DNA of 31,792 bases from UBA2365 sp964594045 (GTDB taxonomy: Bacteria; Bacteroidota; Bacteroidia; Chitinophagales; Saprospiraceae): contig CAZQKR010000046.1 of the NCBI GenBank assembly GCA_964594045.1, forward strand, positions 1 to 31,792, written 5' to 3'. The notes under the pieces are model-generated. The model was given only the letters and a program-made list of their open reading frames with translations. It was not told the origin of the DNA and searched no databases. The position numbers and the translations under genes were made by a program. Positions 8,089-17,100 of this stretch are shown here, one piece after another. Position 1 is the stretch's first letter; every line of letters begins with the position of its first letter.

Positions 8089-9306
8089 CTAGTTGATCCG
8101 ATAAATAAACTTCCGCTTATCCTCGGGATCCTGAATCCGGGAAACCAGCTTTTGACCCGCTTTGGAGCGGTATTCCAGGTTGACCTGGTTGATCAGTTGG
8201 GATCGCTTGAACCGCAGGGTCTCGGCTGAACGGATATCGTGTATGTTCAGCAATTCGTCCAGCTTGTCGGAAGTAATGGACTGTCCCTGCCATTCCAGTA
8301 AAATATGGATAAGCGGTTGGTCAAAAACCAGGTCTTTCAATCCATTTTTTCTCCTGCGATTTCTCCGGAAATAGATCAGCAGGCCAATCGGCACAACACT
8401 TGAAATCGCAGTTGCAATAAGTATATTGTTGAAAGACCAGGGATCTTTTTTCATTTTTTTAAAATCCAGGATTATTTTGGCCAAATCGTAATCTGCTACC
8501 AGATTCAAATCTCCCGAATAGAATCGAACGCGATCGCCTGTGATATAGGTGAGACTTTGCGTTTCAATGAAAGGATTTAAATCGGAAGAATAAAATTGCA
8601 AAGTAGTTTTGTCAAATATATAAGTCGGTTGATGCCCCAGATAAAGATAGTTTTCTGTCCCAATACTAATATTCACACCCCGAGCATCGTAAAACAATTC
8701 AGGGTGATTATATTTTTTTGTCTTTCCACTATGCAGATCAACGGCATAGGAAGGTAGTTTTTGAGCCTGTTCCATCAACCCGTCATTGAACCGGGTAGGT
8801 TCGATGACATATAAAAACGAATCCCGGACAAAAACAGGACCATTACCACCATCAGGATAATGCTCGTAAGGCACGATTTCCCATTCACTCTTTTCCCAGT
8901 CAAAACGGATCAGATCACCATGCTGCCGCCAATACCCATATCCGCCAAAAGAATAGAGATCTCCCTTGTAAGCAAACTTTTGACTGGCAAAGTTGTATGC
9001 CGTGTTATTCTTTCGGTAGAGATTCACCCAGGTGCTATCCCGCCACTCATAGACCCGGAATGATCCGTCCGGCAGCAGGTATATCTTGTTTCCTATCTCA
9101 AGGATTGTCAAAACCAGAGGAAGCGGATCTCCTGCATTTTTGATCAGAGATCTTTTTACAATCAGGCTCTTTTCAAACAAAAGTTTAAGTTCGTTTTCAT
9201 CACAATAAGGGGCCTTGTCGAGATAGGTGATCTGTGCACCTGAATTCCAAGCAGAAAAGAAAACAACCAATAAAAAAATGATCCGGGTTTTCAGTTGGTC
9301 AATCAT
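8089..9306 (-). CDS. Membrane-spanning Kelch-like protein with a C-terminal winged-helix-like cytoplasmic domain
   Basis: 405 residues. An N-terminal signal peptide or anchor (MIDQLKTRIIFLLVVFFSAW) leads into a periplasmic region of about 270 residues with beta-propeller/Kelch features: YSFGGYGYWRQHGDLIRFDW, and repeated aromatic/Gly/Asp strand ends. A single transmembrane helix follows at about 295-313 (ILIATAISSVVPIGLLIYF), then a basic stop-transfer run (RRNRRRK). The last 80 or so residues contain LDELLNIHDIRSAETLRFKR, and end with a wing-like SRIQDPEDKRKFIYRI that recalls the DxRD wing of MarR-type proteins. The arrangement suggests an extracytoplasmic sensor linked directly to a DNA-binding domain. 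This is inference from motif and topology; DNA binding is not shown. It stands alone, reading away from the repeat region. Confidence 0.65.
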   Translation of the reverse strand: MIDQLKTRIIFLLVVFFSAWNSGAQITYLDKAPYCDENELKLLFEKSLIVKRSLIKNAGDPLPLVLTILEIGNKIYLLPDGSFRVYEWRDSTWVNLYRKNNTAYNFASQKFAYKGDLYSFGGYGYWRQHGDLIRFDWEKSEWEIVPYEHYPDGGNGPVFVRDSFLYVIEPTRFNDGLMEQAQKLPSYAVDLHSGKTKKYNHPELFYDARGVNISIGTENYLYLGHQPTYIFDKTTLQFYSSDLNPFIETQSLTYITGDRVRFYSGDLNLVADYDLAKIILDFKKMKKDPWSFNNILIATAISSVVPIGLLIYFRRNRRRKNGLKDLVFDQPLIHILLEWQGQSITSDKLDELLNIHDIRSAETLRFKRSQLINQVNLEYRSKAGQKLVSRIQDPEDKRKFIYRIN

Positions 9307-9339
9307 TTTTGATCAGATTATTTAATCGAAACGGTTATT

Positions 9340-9347
9340 CAAAAATA
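9340..9347 (-). promoter_or_regulatory. Candidate -7 element for the Kelch-like sensor gene
   Basis: The minus strand reads TATTTTTG, an exact TAnnTTTG match, 33 bases before the ATG at 9306. The -33 element is weak. Confidence 0.35.
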
Positions 9348-9598
9348 CAAAAAATCAGGCAATATCCGGTAATTTGTACTGGAAATTAGATCATATGATC
9401 CTGATTCCCGGGCATGATCTCAAACCATCAAATTATTGCTCCATGAGCAAGACATTTTCAAACCTAAGCTGGACGAGCCAGAACCAAAGAGTAGATTGAA
9501 TTAAGCAACTCCCTTTACGTTGTTCCGGGGCAGGCATAGTTTAACGATTTTGGAAGTATGATACATCTAAAATCACTTTTGTTCATCAAAAATTACGA

Positions 9599-9720
9599 GA
9601 TTTCTCGCTCCGCTCGAAATGACAGATAATTAGCTATGGGGTATAGGCAGCGGCAAAGCCGCTGCCTATACCCTGTTTCTCTAACAAAAACAATCGTCAT
9701 TTCGAGCGGAGCGAGAAATC
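9599..9720. repeat. Nested palindromic intergenic repeat (REP/MITE-like)
   Basis: Outer arms are perfect 25-base inverted copies at 9599-9623 and 9696-9720. The left arm contains TCTCGCTCCGCTCGAAATGA and the right its exact complement. Inside sits a second perfect hairpin with 16-bp arms (9639-9654 and 9658-9673) and an AAA loop; its core is GGCAGCGGC/GCCGCTGCC. The outer motif is one I recall as a dispersed intergenic repeat in Bacteroidota genomes. There is no open frame inside, so any movement would depend on an enzyme encoded elsewhere. Confidence 0.85.
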
Positions 9721-9815
9721 TTGACACATATTTCTAACCTTTAGAATTTTTGTCGGTCAGTAAGTTTCAGAATATAAAATCCCATATGCTTACAGAAAAC
9801 CTAAGCAGAGTAATT

Positions 9816-10484
9816 TCAGCTGATATACCTATTGATCACCGTATTCAACCTATACAACGGCCTGAAAACCTCAATGGTTTGTTGAACCACATCGCCTGAA
9901 AACCAGAATTCGTTGTCCACATTATGGCCCACGGCGTAGTGTTTGTATTTCAACAGGTCGATGTATTCGAAATCCTTGTCAAACCCCTTAGGCGGAGATT
10001 TCAGTTTGTCTTCTTCCATCAGATGACCATACACCGTCTTGAACTCGGGGTCGTTGAGCAGTTGGAAAAGCGGTTTGGGATCGTTGTAAATGCCCTGCCT
10101 GATGGCGTTCAAAACCGGGGGTTCGGGCATATACACACCACCACCGATGAATGACGCATCCGGTTCAAAATGGACATAATAACCGCCAAAACGACTCTTC
10201 CGGCCGCCTCTGGCGATGAATGCCCCCATATTGGTCTTGTAGGGTTCCTTGTTCTTTGAAAACCGGACATCCCTGAAAATGCGGAAGGTACATTCTTTTG
10301 CATTTTGTACATCGATGGTGCTGTCCATAGATGTGATCTCCGGGATCAACAGGTCAATAAAATGTTCAAACTGCGCCTTTGCCAATTTATACCGTGATTC
10401 ATTGTCCTTGAACCACTCCCGGGTGTTGTTGAATCTGAGGTCAACCAAAAAATGAAAACTCTCTTTCAGATCTGTTATTGCCAT
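9816..10484 (-). CDS. DUF2461 family protein
   Basis: 222 residues from the ATG at 10484. An ATG at 10565 is possible, but its extra 27 residues do not look like the family, whose members begin as here with a short helix followed by NNTREWFKDNESRYKLAKAQF. Other family hallmarks are FRIFRDVRFSKNKEPYKTNM, then GGYYVHFEPDASFIGGGVYM, then KSPPKGFDKD. The domain fills the protein. It is widespread (TIGR02453), and the biochemical function is unassigned. It is divergent from pssA across a 178-base gap. Confidence 0.85.
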   Translation of the reverse strand: MAITDLKESFHFLVDLRFNNTREWFKDNESRYKLAKAQFEHFIDLLIPEITSMDSTIDVQNAKECTFRIFRDVRFSKNKEPYKTNMGAFIARGGRKSRFGGYYVHFEPDASFIGGGVYMPEPPVLNAIRQGIYNDPKPLFQLLNDPEFKTVYGHLMEEDKLKSPPKGFDKDFEYIDLLKYKHYAVGHNVDNEFWFSGDVVQQTIEVFRPLYRLNTVINRYIS

Positions 10485-10662
10485 GATACCTTGATTTAAT
10501 CTGGTGCAAAATAAATGTTTTTCAGGGAAAGGGGAATATTCCGTGAAATAAGGTTTATTTTGCATACTGATTTTTCAGTCAACGGTTAATGATCCGGATG
10601 AAAAACCGGCAAAATTGAACAGGTCGTATTATTTTTCTGAAACCGGTCAGCATAGTTCAAAC

Positions 10663-11349
10663 ATGAAATACATACGTAAAAATATTCCCAATTCCTTCAC
10701 CATGATCAACCTTTCGCTGGGTTTTGTGGCGATATTGATCAACGATCCATTTATCAGTCCGCTGTTGATTTTGGCTGCCGGAGCGGCAGATCTGCTGGAC
10801 GGGTATCTGGCCAGGAAACTCAAAGCCTACACGCTGCTGGGGAAACAGCTGGACTCATTGGCAGACCTGGTGAGTTTCGGTGTGGCACCTGCTTTTTTGT
10901 ATTATGGGTATTTTCTGGACCAGAACATTTACGGTATGCTTTTCGCTGCGCTGCTGCCGGTTTTTTGTGCCATCAGGCTGGGAATTTACAATATAGACGA
11001 AAGCCAGAAAGATCATTTCAGGGGTTTACCCACTCCGGCAACCGGCTTATTTTTCGCATTCATGGTTTTTGCCAAAGAAAAACTATGGTTCGATGTCTTT
11101 CCCGATTGGGTGTTTTATTTTCTGGTCATCGCTTTTGCCGGGATGATGGTTGCTCCGTTCAACATGTTGTCGATCAAAAACTTTGAGAACAAGCATGTTG
11201 CCGAAAAAACGATCATCGTGGTGTTTGTTGCCACATCATTACTGGTGCTGCTCGCCGTACAAATAGCCGGCGTACCGGCAATGGTCATACTTTACATTGT
11301 CTCTTCGGTGATGTGGTATTTCGCTAAGCCAAGGATCAATCAATTTTGA
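10663..11349 (+). CDS. pssA: CDP-diacylglycerol--serine O-phosphatidyltransferase
   Basis: 228 residues. An integral membrane enzyme that makes phosphatidylserine from CDP-diacylglycerol and serine, the first step toward phosphatidylethanolamine. The CDP-alcohol phosphotransferase signature DGx2ARx8Gx3Dx3D is complete: DG, YL, AR, eight residues, G, KQL, D, SLA, D, at about residues 46-68. About six to eight hydrophobic helices follow. The start is ATG 10663 (MKYIRKNIPNSFTMINLSLG); the longer frame begins at TTG. A near-consensus TATTTTTC at 10630-10637 may be the -7 element. The stop codon overlaps the convergent small gene by 14 bases. No decarboxylase gene is adjacent. Confidence 0.9.
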   Translation: MKYIRKNIPNSFTMINLSLGFVAILINDPFISPLLILAAGAADLLDGYLARKLKAYTLLGKQLDSLADLVSFGVAPAFLYYGYFLDQNIYGMLFAALLPVFCAIRLGIYNIDESQKDHFRGLPTPATGLFFAFMVFAKEKLWFDVFPDWVFYFLVIAFAGMMVAPFNMLSIKNFENKHVAEKTIIVVFVATSLLVLLAVQIAGVPAMVILYIVSSVMWYFAKPRINQF

Positions 11350-11572
11350 TGCGATTAATGATTGACTGAATAAGATCAGTTGATACGCCGGGTCTTTTCA
11401 CATTATTTTTAATGAAATTTCGAAAATTCTTCTCCTGATCGATCAACCGCGGGTAATCCGGGTTGTTTTCCACTTCATACAAAAAATTGGCGTTTTCTTC
11501 GTTCACCATGGCATGATCCAGGAACAAGTCGATATTCCTTTGAATTTCCAACTGTTTTTTTGATTTACTCAT
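11336..11572 (-). CDS. Small anti-sigma-like protein without zinc ligands
   Basis: 78 residues from ATG 11572. It follows the ECF sigma gene with an 81-base gap on the same strand. The layout resembles the N-terminal zinc-binding anti-sigma fold: FLDHAMVNEENANFLYEVEN, then RLIDQEKNFRNFIKNNVKRP, then VSTDLIQSIINRIK. However, the protein has no Cys and only one His, so the HxxxCxxC zinc site is absent. It is too short to carry a membrane anchor, so it would act in the cytoplasm. Anti-sigma function is inferred from position and helical pattern. Its last 14 bases overlap the end of pssA on the opposite strand. Confidence 0.6.
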   Translation of the reverse strand: MSKSKKQLEIQRNIDLFLDHAMVNEENANFLYEVENNPDYPRLIDQEKNFRNFIKNNVKRPGVSTDLIQSIINRIKID

Positions 11573-11653
11573 AATCAAAACGATTTTCTAGATTGACAAA
11601 AAATACAAAGGGCAAAACATCTTTTCCTATTCACTAAAATTTTTATAATACAA

Positions 11654-12262
11654 TCACTCTTCTTCATTCCGGTTTTTCCGCTTACCGCGAAAATCTTCAT
11701 AGCCCATTTTCTCGGCGTAAGGCTTGAGCAATTCCTTCAAAGCATTCCTTGCCCGGAAAAGCCGGCTGCGGATGGTCCCGATGGGGATATCAATGATTTT
11801 GGACATTTCCTCATAGCTGAAACCCTCAATGTCACACAAAAGGATCACTGTTCGGAAATCTTCCGGCAATTTGTCGAGCGCGCGCGTGACTTCATCGCCC
11901 ATTTCGTTGACATAGATATCGTCCCGAAGATCAGCATTTAACCGTTCATTGATGTTTTCTGCCGTCTGAACCATACCTACATCAGCTACATCAACTTTTT
12001 TAGGCGACTTGGCCTTTTTCCTGTATTCGTTGATGTAAGCATTTTTCAGTATTTTAAACAACCAGGCTTTCGCATTAGTTCCCTCTTCAAATTTATCCAT
12101 GAATTTAAAGGCCTTCATGTACGTTTCCTGGATGAGATCATCCGCATCTTCTTCATTGTAGGTAAGGTGGAAGGCAAATGTTTTCAGTGCCTGGATATGA
12201 GGCATGAATTCCTGTTGAAAGAATTCGATTTTTTTTTGAGTATCCTGTTGATTTACCGACAT
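11654..12262 (-). CDS. ECF-type RNA polymerase sigma factor
   Basis: 202 residues. Region 2 is at about residues 20-85 (FHLTYNEEDADDLIQETYMK, KAWLFKILKNAYINEYRKK), binding core polymerase and melting the -10 DNA. Region 4 is at about 125-180 (LDKLPEDFRTVILLCDIEGF, then SYEEMSKIIDIPIGTIRSRL), the -35-type DNA-binding helix-turn-helix. A charged Lys/Arg/Glu tail ends the protein. The linker between regions is longer than in minimal ECF factors. The start at ATG 12262 gives a normal length. It probably works with the small anti-sigma-like protein encoded downstream. Confidence 0.92.
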   Translation of the reverse strand: MSVNQQDTQKKIEFFQQEFMPHIQALKTFAFHLTYNEEDADDLIQETYMKAFKFMDKFEEGTNAKAWLFKILKNAYINEYRKKAKSPKKVDVADVGMVQTAENINERLNADLRDDIYVNEMGDEVTRALDKLPEDFRTVILLCDIEGFSYEEMSKIIDIPIGTIRSRLFRARNALKELLKPYAEKMGYEDFRGKRKNRNEEE

Positions 12263-12338
12263 TGGAACGAAGGTAAGAAAATTGGCTGAAAAAGTACTTG
12301 AGAAAGTTATAATTATCTTATTTCAATTACCGGAAAGA

Positions 12339-12974
12339 TCATTTTTTTCTGATCAAATTGAGTCCGTCCCGCAAGGGTAAAATCACATTTTCAACCCGTT
12401 TGTCAGCAAGCACATGCCGGTTGAAACGGTGTATCATCCGTGTGGTTTCATCTTCCGGGTCAGTGATCACTTTCCCGCTCCAGAGCACATTATCTGCCAG
12501 GATGATCCCGCCGCTGTCAACCAGATCAACAACCGCTTCAAAGTATTCGATATAATCTTCTTTCGCCGCATCAATGAACACCAGCTGAAAAGGACCTTCA
12601 AATCTGTTCATCATTTTAAGCGCATCGCCAAAATGAACCCGGATCTTGTTTCGGAACGGGCTTCTCAAAACATATTTGGATATAATGGGTTTGAGTTCTT
12701 CATTGATCTCAATGGTATCCAGTTGTCCGTTTTCCGTCAGACCTTCCGCCAGGCAAAGGCTGGAATAGCCGGTGAACGTGCCGATTTCGAGAATATTGAC
12801 CGGCCGGATCAATTTGCTGACCAAACTGAGCAATCTGCCTTGCAGCGGACCGGTAAGCATCCTGGGGTTCAGCATTTTGATATTGGTTTCCCGTTCCAGA
12901 TCATCCAGATAATCAGGCACATGGGAACTGTTCAGGGTACAATAATCCTCCAGTTTTTCGTTCATTTGGTTCAT
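12339..12974 (-). CDS. SAM-dependent O-methyltransferase (CCoAOMT-like family 3)
   Basis: 211 residues. The class I SAM fold is clear: motif I ILEIGTFTGYSSLCLAEGL (about 59-77), an acidic ribose-contact strand LDTIEINEEL, and the metal-site region LVFIDAAKEDYIEYFEAVVD, then GGIILADNVLWSGKV. This matches the divalent-cation-dependent catechol/caffeoyl-CoA O-methyltransferase-like family found widely in bacteria; the natural acceptor is unknown. The start is ATG 12974 or, three codons on, 12965. It lies 19 bases after the EamA gene on the same strand, so the two may be co-transcribed. Confidence 0.88.
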   Translation of the reverse strand: MNQMNEKLEDYCTLNSSHVPDYLDDLERETNIKMLNPRMLTGPLQGRLLSLVSKLIRPVNILEIGTFTGYSSLCLAEGLTENGQLDTIEINEELKPIISKYVLRSPFRNKIRVHFGDALKMMNRFEGPFQLVFIDAAKEDYIEYFEAVVDLVDSGGIILADNVLWSGKVITDPEDETTRMIHRFNRHVLADKRVENVILPLRDGLNLIRKK

Positions 12975-12993
12975 TAGCCCAAATTTTCAATAA

Positions 12994-13905
12994 TTATTCA
13001 TTTCCCGCAACACGCTTGCGTGTGAAGATCCGGATTTTTCCGGTTCGCAGCAAGGTGTGCAGGATCATCAATACAAAGATAATCAACATCCCCATATAAA
13101 CCCGGGGAGAAATCGTCTTGTGATCGCCCAGGATCCATGCAGCCATCAGCAAACCGTAAACCGGTTCCATGTTGAAAGCAAAACTGACATCAAATGCACT
13201 GAGCCACCGCATCGATTTCAGGTAAAAATAATAAGCCATTACCGTACAGACTACAGCAAAGATCATGAGGTAGATCCAGTCGATACCTGCCGGGATTTCA
13301 AATTGAGGCATTCCCACAAGACCGGCAATGAGCAGGATCAACCCAATGGTAACCCATACAATGCCCAGCTGGACGAAGGTGGTTTGGAATTCTTTTTCCT
13401 TAACCAGCCACATCTTGTTCAGGATGGAAAATACTGCACCAATGAATGCCGAGATCAGGCCGACGAACAATCCTGTTTGCTGGATCTTGTCCGAATTGTA
13501 ATAAATAAGTACCATGGCCGGTGTTACCAACAGGCTGATGATCAGATCGGATATTTTCCATTTGTAAGTTTTGATGATAATCGGCTCAACCAAAGCTGTT
13601 ATGATGGCTGAAGTGGACATTGTGATCAGTGCAATAGACGCACTGGATAATTTGATCGAACCATAAAATGCCATCCAGTGTAATGCGACCAGAAAGCCGA
13701 TAAATGCATGTCTTTTGACAAAAACAGGACCATTGTTTTTTAAAATCGTCCAAGGGCTGACCATGACAGCCAGAATAAGGGTGGTGACAAATACACGCCA
13801 CCACACGATGGATAAGGTATTCAAACGGATCAGATCGCCCAGGATGGCTGTAAATCCGAATAAAAACACAGAAAGATGCAATATAGCAAAAGCCTTAGGT
13901 TTCAT
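12994..13905 (-). CDS. EamA/DMT superfamily transporter
   Basis: 303 residues with about ten hydrophobic helices in two homologous halves, the layout of EamA (drug/metabolite exporter) proteins. The N-terminal half includes MAFYGSIKLSSASIALITMS, a conserved EamA pattern; the second half includes SAFDVSFAFNMEPVYGLLMA. The start is ATG 13905 (MKPKAFAILHLSVF); the longer frame begins at TTG. The cytoplasmic tail is Lys/Arg-rich. The substrate is unknown; neighbours suggest none beyond the possible operon with the O-methyltransferase. Confidence 0.87.
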   Translation of the reverse strand: MKPKAFAILHLSVFLFGFTAILGDLIRLNTLSIVWWRVFVTTLILAVMVSPWTILKNNGPVFVKRHAFIGFLVALHWMAFYGSIKLSSASIALITMSTSAIITALVEPIIIKTYKWKISDLIISLLVTPAMVLIYYNSDKIQQTGLFVGLISAFIGAVFSILNKMWLVKEKEFQTTFVQLGIVWVTIGLILLIAGLVGMPQFEIPAGIDWIYLMIFAVVCTVMAYYFYLKSMRWLSAFDVSFAFNMEPVYGLLMAAWILGDHKTISPRVYMGMLIIFVLMILHTLLRTGKIRIFTRKRVAGNE

Positions 13906-14197
13906 AAACAAGTTGTGAGATCCCCAAAAAGAAAATCAATTTTGCCGGAACAATTCCGGTTTTACTTCTGGCGCTATTTTTTAATTAATCGTCTAAAACG
14001 ATATCAAACAGATTCAGCCTGCAAATGAAAACAATTATTGCCACAGGACTTTTGAAAACAGGAAAAATTTTATTGAAAAGGATGATTTGATCCCGGTCAG
14101 TATTAACATGATTATAAAATCAGGTAACAGAAAAGCCTGGAAACGATCACGCCTGCCAGGGCGTTTATTGGTCAGTATTATCAGAATAACCGAAAGG

Positions 14198-17100
14198 TTA
14201 CGGGCACAAGACATTCACCGTTCTCAGCCCGCCTGTCTCATTGATGAAAACACGCCAGCATTTGCCATCCGGACTTTTAAGGATCAGAGAACCACCGGCC
14301 TTGTCGACCAGCATGTTTTCCGTTACAGTTTCAACACGGTTGGAACTAAGCGGATTGACCGAAGTTGTCAATAAACTTCCGTTATTATTGACCGAAACTT
14401 TCCAGAAATTATTATCTGGGGCCCGCAAGACCACCCCCTGGTTCGATTGACTGACAGCAACATCCTCGTCCACCGAAAATGTATGATTTGCAGCCGGGCT
14501 GTTCACCACCTGGATCGCACCGGAATTATTGACTGTAATGGTAAATTGCTGACCGCTTTTATTGCTGAGCAAAGGCCCTTTGGAAGCCTGAAGGAAAACC
14601 AGATCACCTGAGGTCAGGACTGAGCCTGCCGGTATATTCCTGTTGGTGAGGGAAAAGTACGAAAATCCGGAGAATGTTCCTTTATACACATAAGCATTAT
14701 CGGGGCCGAAAGAAGCAAAAACTGAATCCGGCCGTACAATTTCAACCCCGGCAAGAGTGGAAGTTGCCAAAGGAGAAACAGATTTTATGATGTTGAGCCG
14801 TCCTGCATCAGTTCCCCAGGTATTCATTTCGGTGGAAGTATAATAAAGTGTGAGTTCATATAAGGAACTTTCATCTGCATTCACCTGAATAGTTTTAGCA
14901 GCGTATTGGCCACCACCGAAAGGCAGATTGGGCTTGGATGTACCGGAGGTGGCCACCTGAACTGTCGTGCATTCCAGATCGGTTGATCCAAGGTTTTTGA
15001 CGGAAGCGATCACCTTTTCATTAGCCGAATAAAAATTTGCTTTTTCACCTGATTTAATGAAGGAACTCTGGTTTACGGTAACAGCGGATTCAATTTTTGC
15101 TGCACCCAGTTTATAAAAACGAAAATGAGGTTGATAAGATTGATTATTAAAGTTCAATACTACATCTCCGGCACCCAGTGTGCATCCATTGGCACTATTG
15201 TTAACCAGTAATTCATTATATTTTCCGGAACCGCCCCCAACAGGATTCGTAGTATAAATGTAATCAAAATTGCTCGATTTGACCGTATTATCGTAACAAA
15301 ACTCTATGTATAAGGCAGATGTTCCGTCCCAGTAGAAAGGAGTGTCAAAATCGATGGTCACCCAGGCGCCCTGGACCGTGCTGACCGTACCAAGGAATAC
15401 CTGGTCGGTGTAAATCCATGGTTGATTCAGCAGTGTGGTAAAAGGCACATTGCTCATGCCAATCCTGAAATTCTGATATGGGAATGTAGAGAATTTGATC
15501 AGGGTATAAAAAGCTAAAGCATTGATATATCCTGCAGTAATTCCTGCAGAGGCAAGTTGAGCAGGCAAATAGAGGAACCTGCTTTTGCCATCCTCATATA
15601 AACATGTAAAAATAAACGGAACGGAAGTTGCCGGGGTACCATAAGCAGTATACCCACCCGGAGAACAACAGTTGGAACTCACCTGATCAGGACCGTCTGT
15701 CAGATACAGGGTAAAAACCGGAATGCTGCCTATAATCGCTGGTCCGGAGACCATCGACAATTCCAGTAAGATCGTTTCTGTTACTTCCTCAATCGCATCA
15801 TTGATGATCTGCAATTCGATGAATTGTTCAGATGACGAGTTTGGAGGAAAAGTGAGTGTTGGAGTGTTAAGGATAAAATCGATTCCCTCGACAGCAGTGC
15901 CACTATTTAAAACAGCCACACTGATTGTATTCTGAACGGAGGACATCAGGCTCATACTGACAGGGATGTGATGGAGCCTGAAAGGGCTTTCACAAACAGG
16001 GCTTGAAGGAGAATCACCTGTTTCAATAGTTCCGGAAAAAGAGACCAAAAAACTGATGCCGGGTGTAGTACCCACGCAATCATCAAGGCAGGCGCATCCC
16101 GGATAGTGATTTTGGATATCAGTGATGGATTCAGCAGACCATTGGGTAAAATTACCAACAGTTGGATACATGATGTATCCGGAAGTAGCATCATGTACAG
16201 CATCGAAGTTGTGGCCAACCTCATGTGCCAGGAGCACGCGTTTCAAATTGGCATCCGTATTAAAATCTTCACAAATGTTATAGCTTGCCAGAGAACACAC
16301 GGTTCCGATCCAGGCGAGTCCGATAGTAGAACCATCCAGATCTCTTTTAGTCCAGAGGGTAGCTACATCATGAGCCAGGTAAAAACCGGAAGGCGCCCAG
16401 TCGGTAAAGCTATCCAGGAGATCACCGGCAAAAGTTGATGTTGTAAACGGATCACTTCCGCTGCTGGTGACAATATATTGCTCAGTGATCACAAATTGCA
16501 ATTCATCGGCAAACTCATCATCATAATTGGTTTGCATGTCGTTGGTGACGGCGATATTATGGCTTTCAACAGCAGAAACGGTTCCATAATGGTCAAACAT
16601 TAAATAATCCGCCGCGATGGCATAATCCACGATGTAGCATTCATCCAGCTTCCTGGTATCAGCCATACCGGGGTTTTCACGCTTTTGCAGTCGATGGGAT
16701 TCATTTACGCCGCAACTGTGCTCTTTTCCGGCTACAATATCTTTTGTATCGTAAATTACATACCAGCCCACATCAAAGCCCTTAATAAAATGATAAGCAG
16801 GTTCAATGTAGATCAGGGAATTTTCTGACCGGATAAAACCCTGAATGAATTGTTCGCCGAAAGTGAGACTCACACGATCGCCATTTTCAGTATATCCATT
16901 CATCGGAACGGCTGAAGGAACAGATTGCCGATATGTTTTTCCATCACAGGCAACTGTGCAGACGTAATTTCCGGAAATGATATCCGTTTTTGTAAGATGA
17001 AGGTTCCAGTCCAAAAGGCGGATATCTTTATACTCGCCGGACATCATCATTGCCTCTTCATCAATGAGATCATGTGCAGCAATTTCAACCAGCCGGTACT

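Larger units (their letters stand above)
9307..9815. other. Intergenic region holding a promoter and a nested palindromic repeat
   Basis: No gene is visible in these 509 bases. The left end carries the promoter candidate of the Kelch-like gene. 9599-9720 is a long perfect palindromic element, described separately. The remainder shows no coding signal. Confidence 0.5.

Noticed and set aside
10485..10565. Longer start for the DUF2461 protein
   Set aside because: The 27-residue extension does not resemble family N-termini, while the ATG at 10484 places the NNTREWF motif at the usual distance.
13945..13959. CCGGAA/TTCCGG hairpin upstream of the EamA gene as a terminator
   Set aside because: The stem is only 6 bp with a 3-base loop and lacks a T-tract of useful length; no gene ends there.
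14187..14200. TAACC-GAAA-GGTTA hairpin at the end of the metalloprotease gene
   Set aside because: It includes the stop codon and is not followed by a T-tract, so it is not called a terminator.
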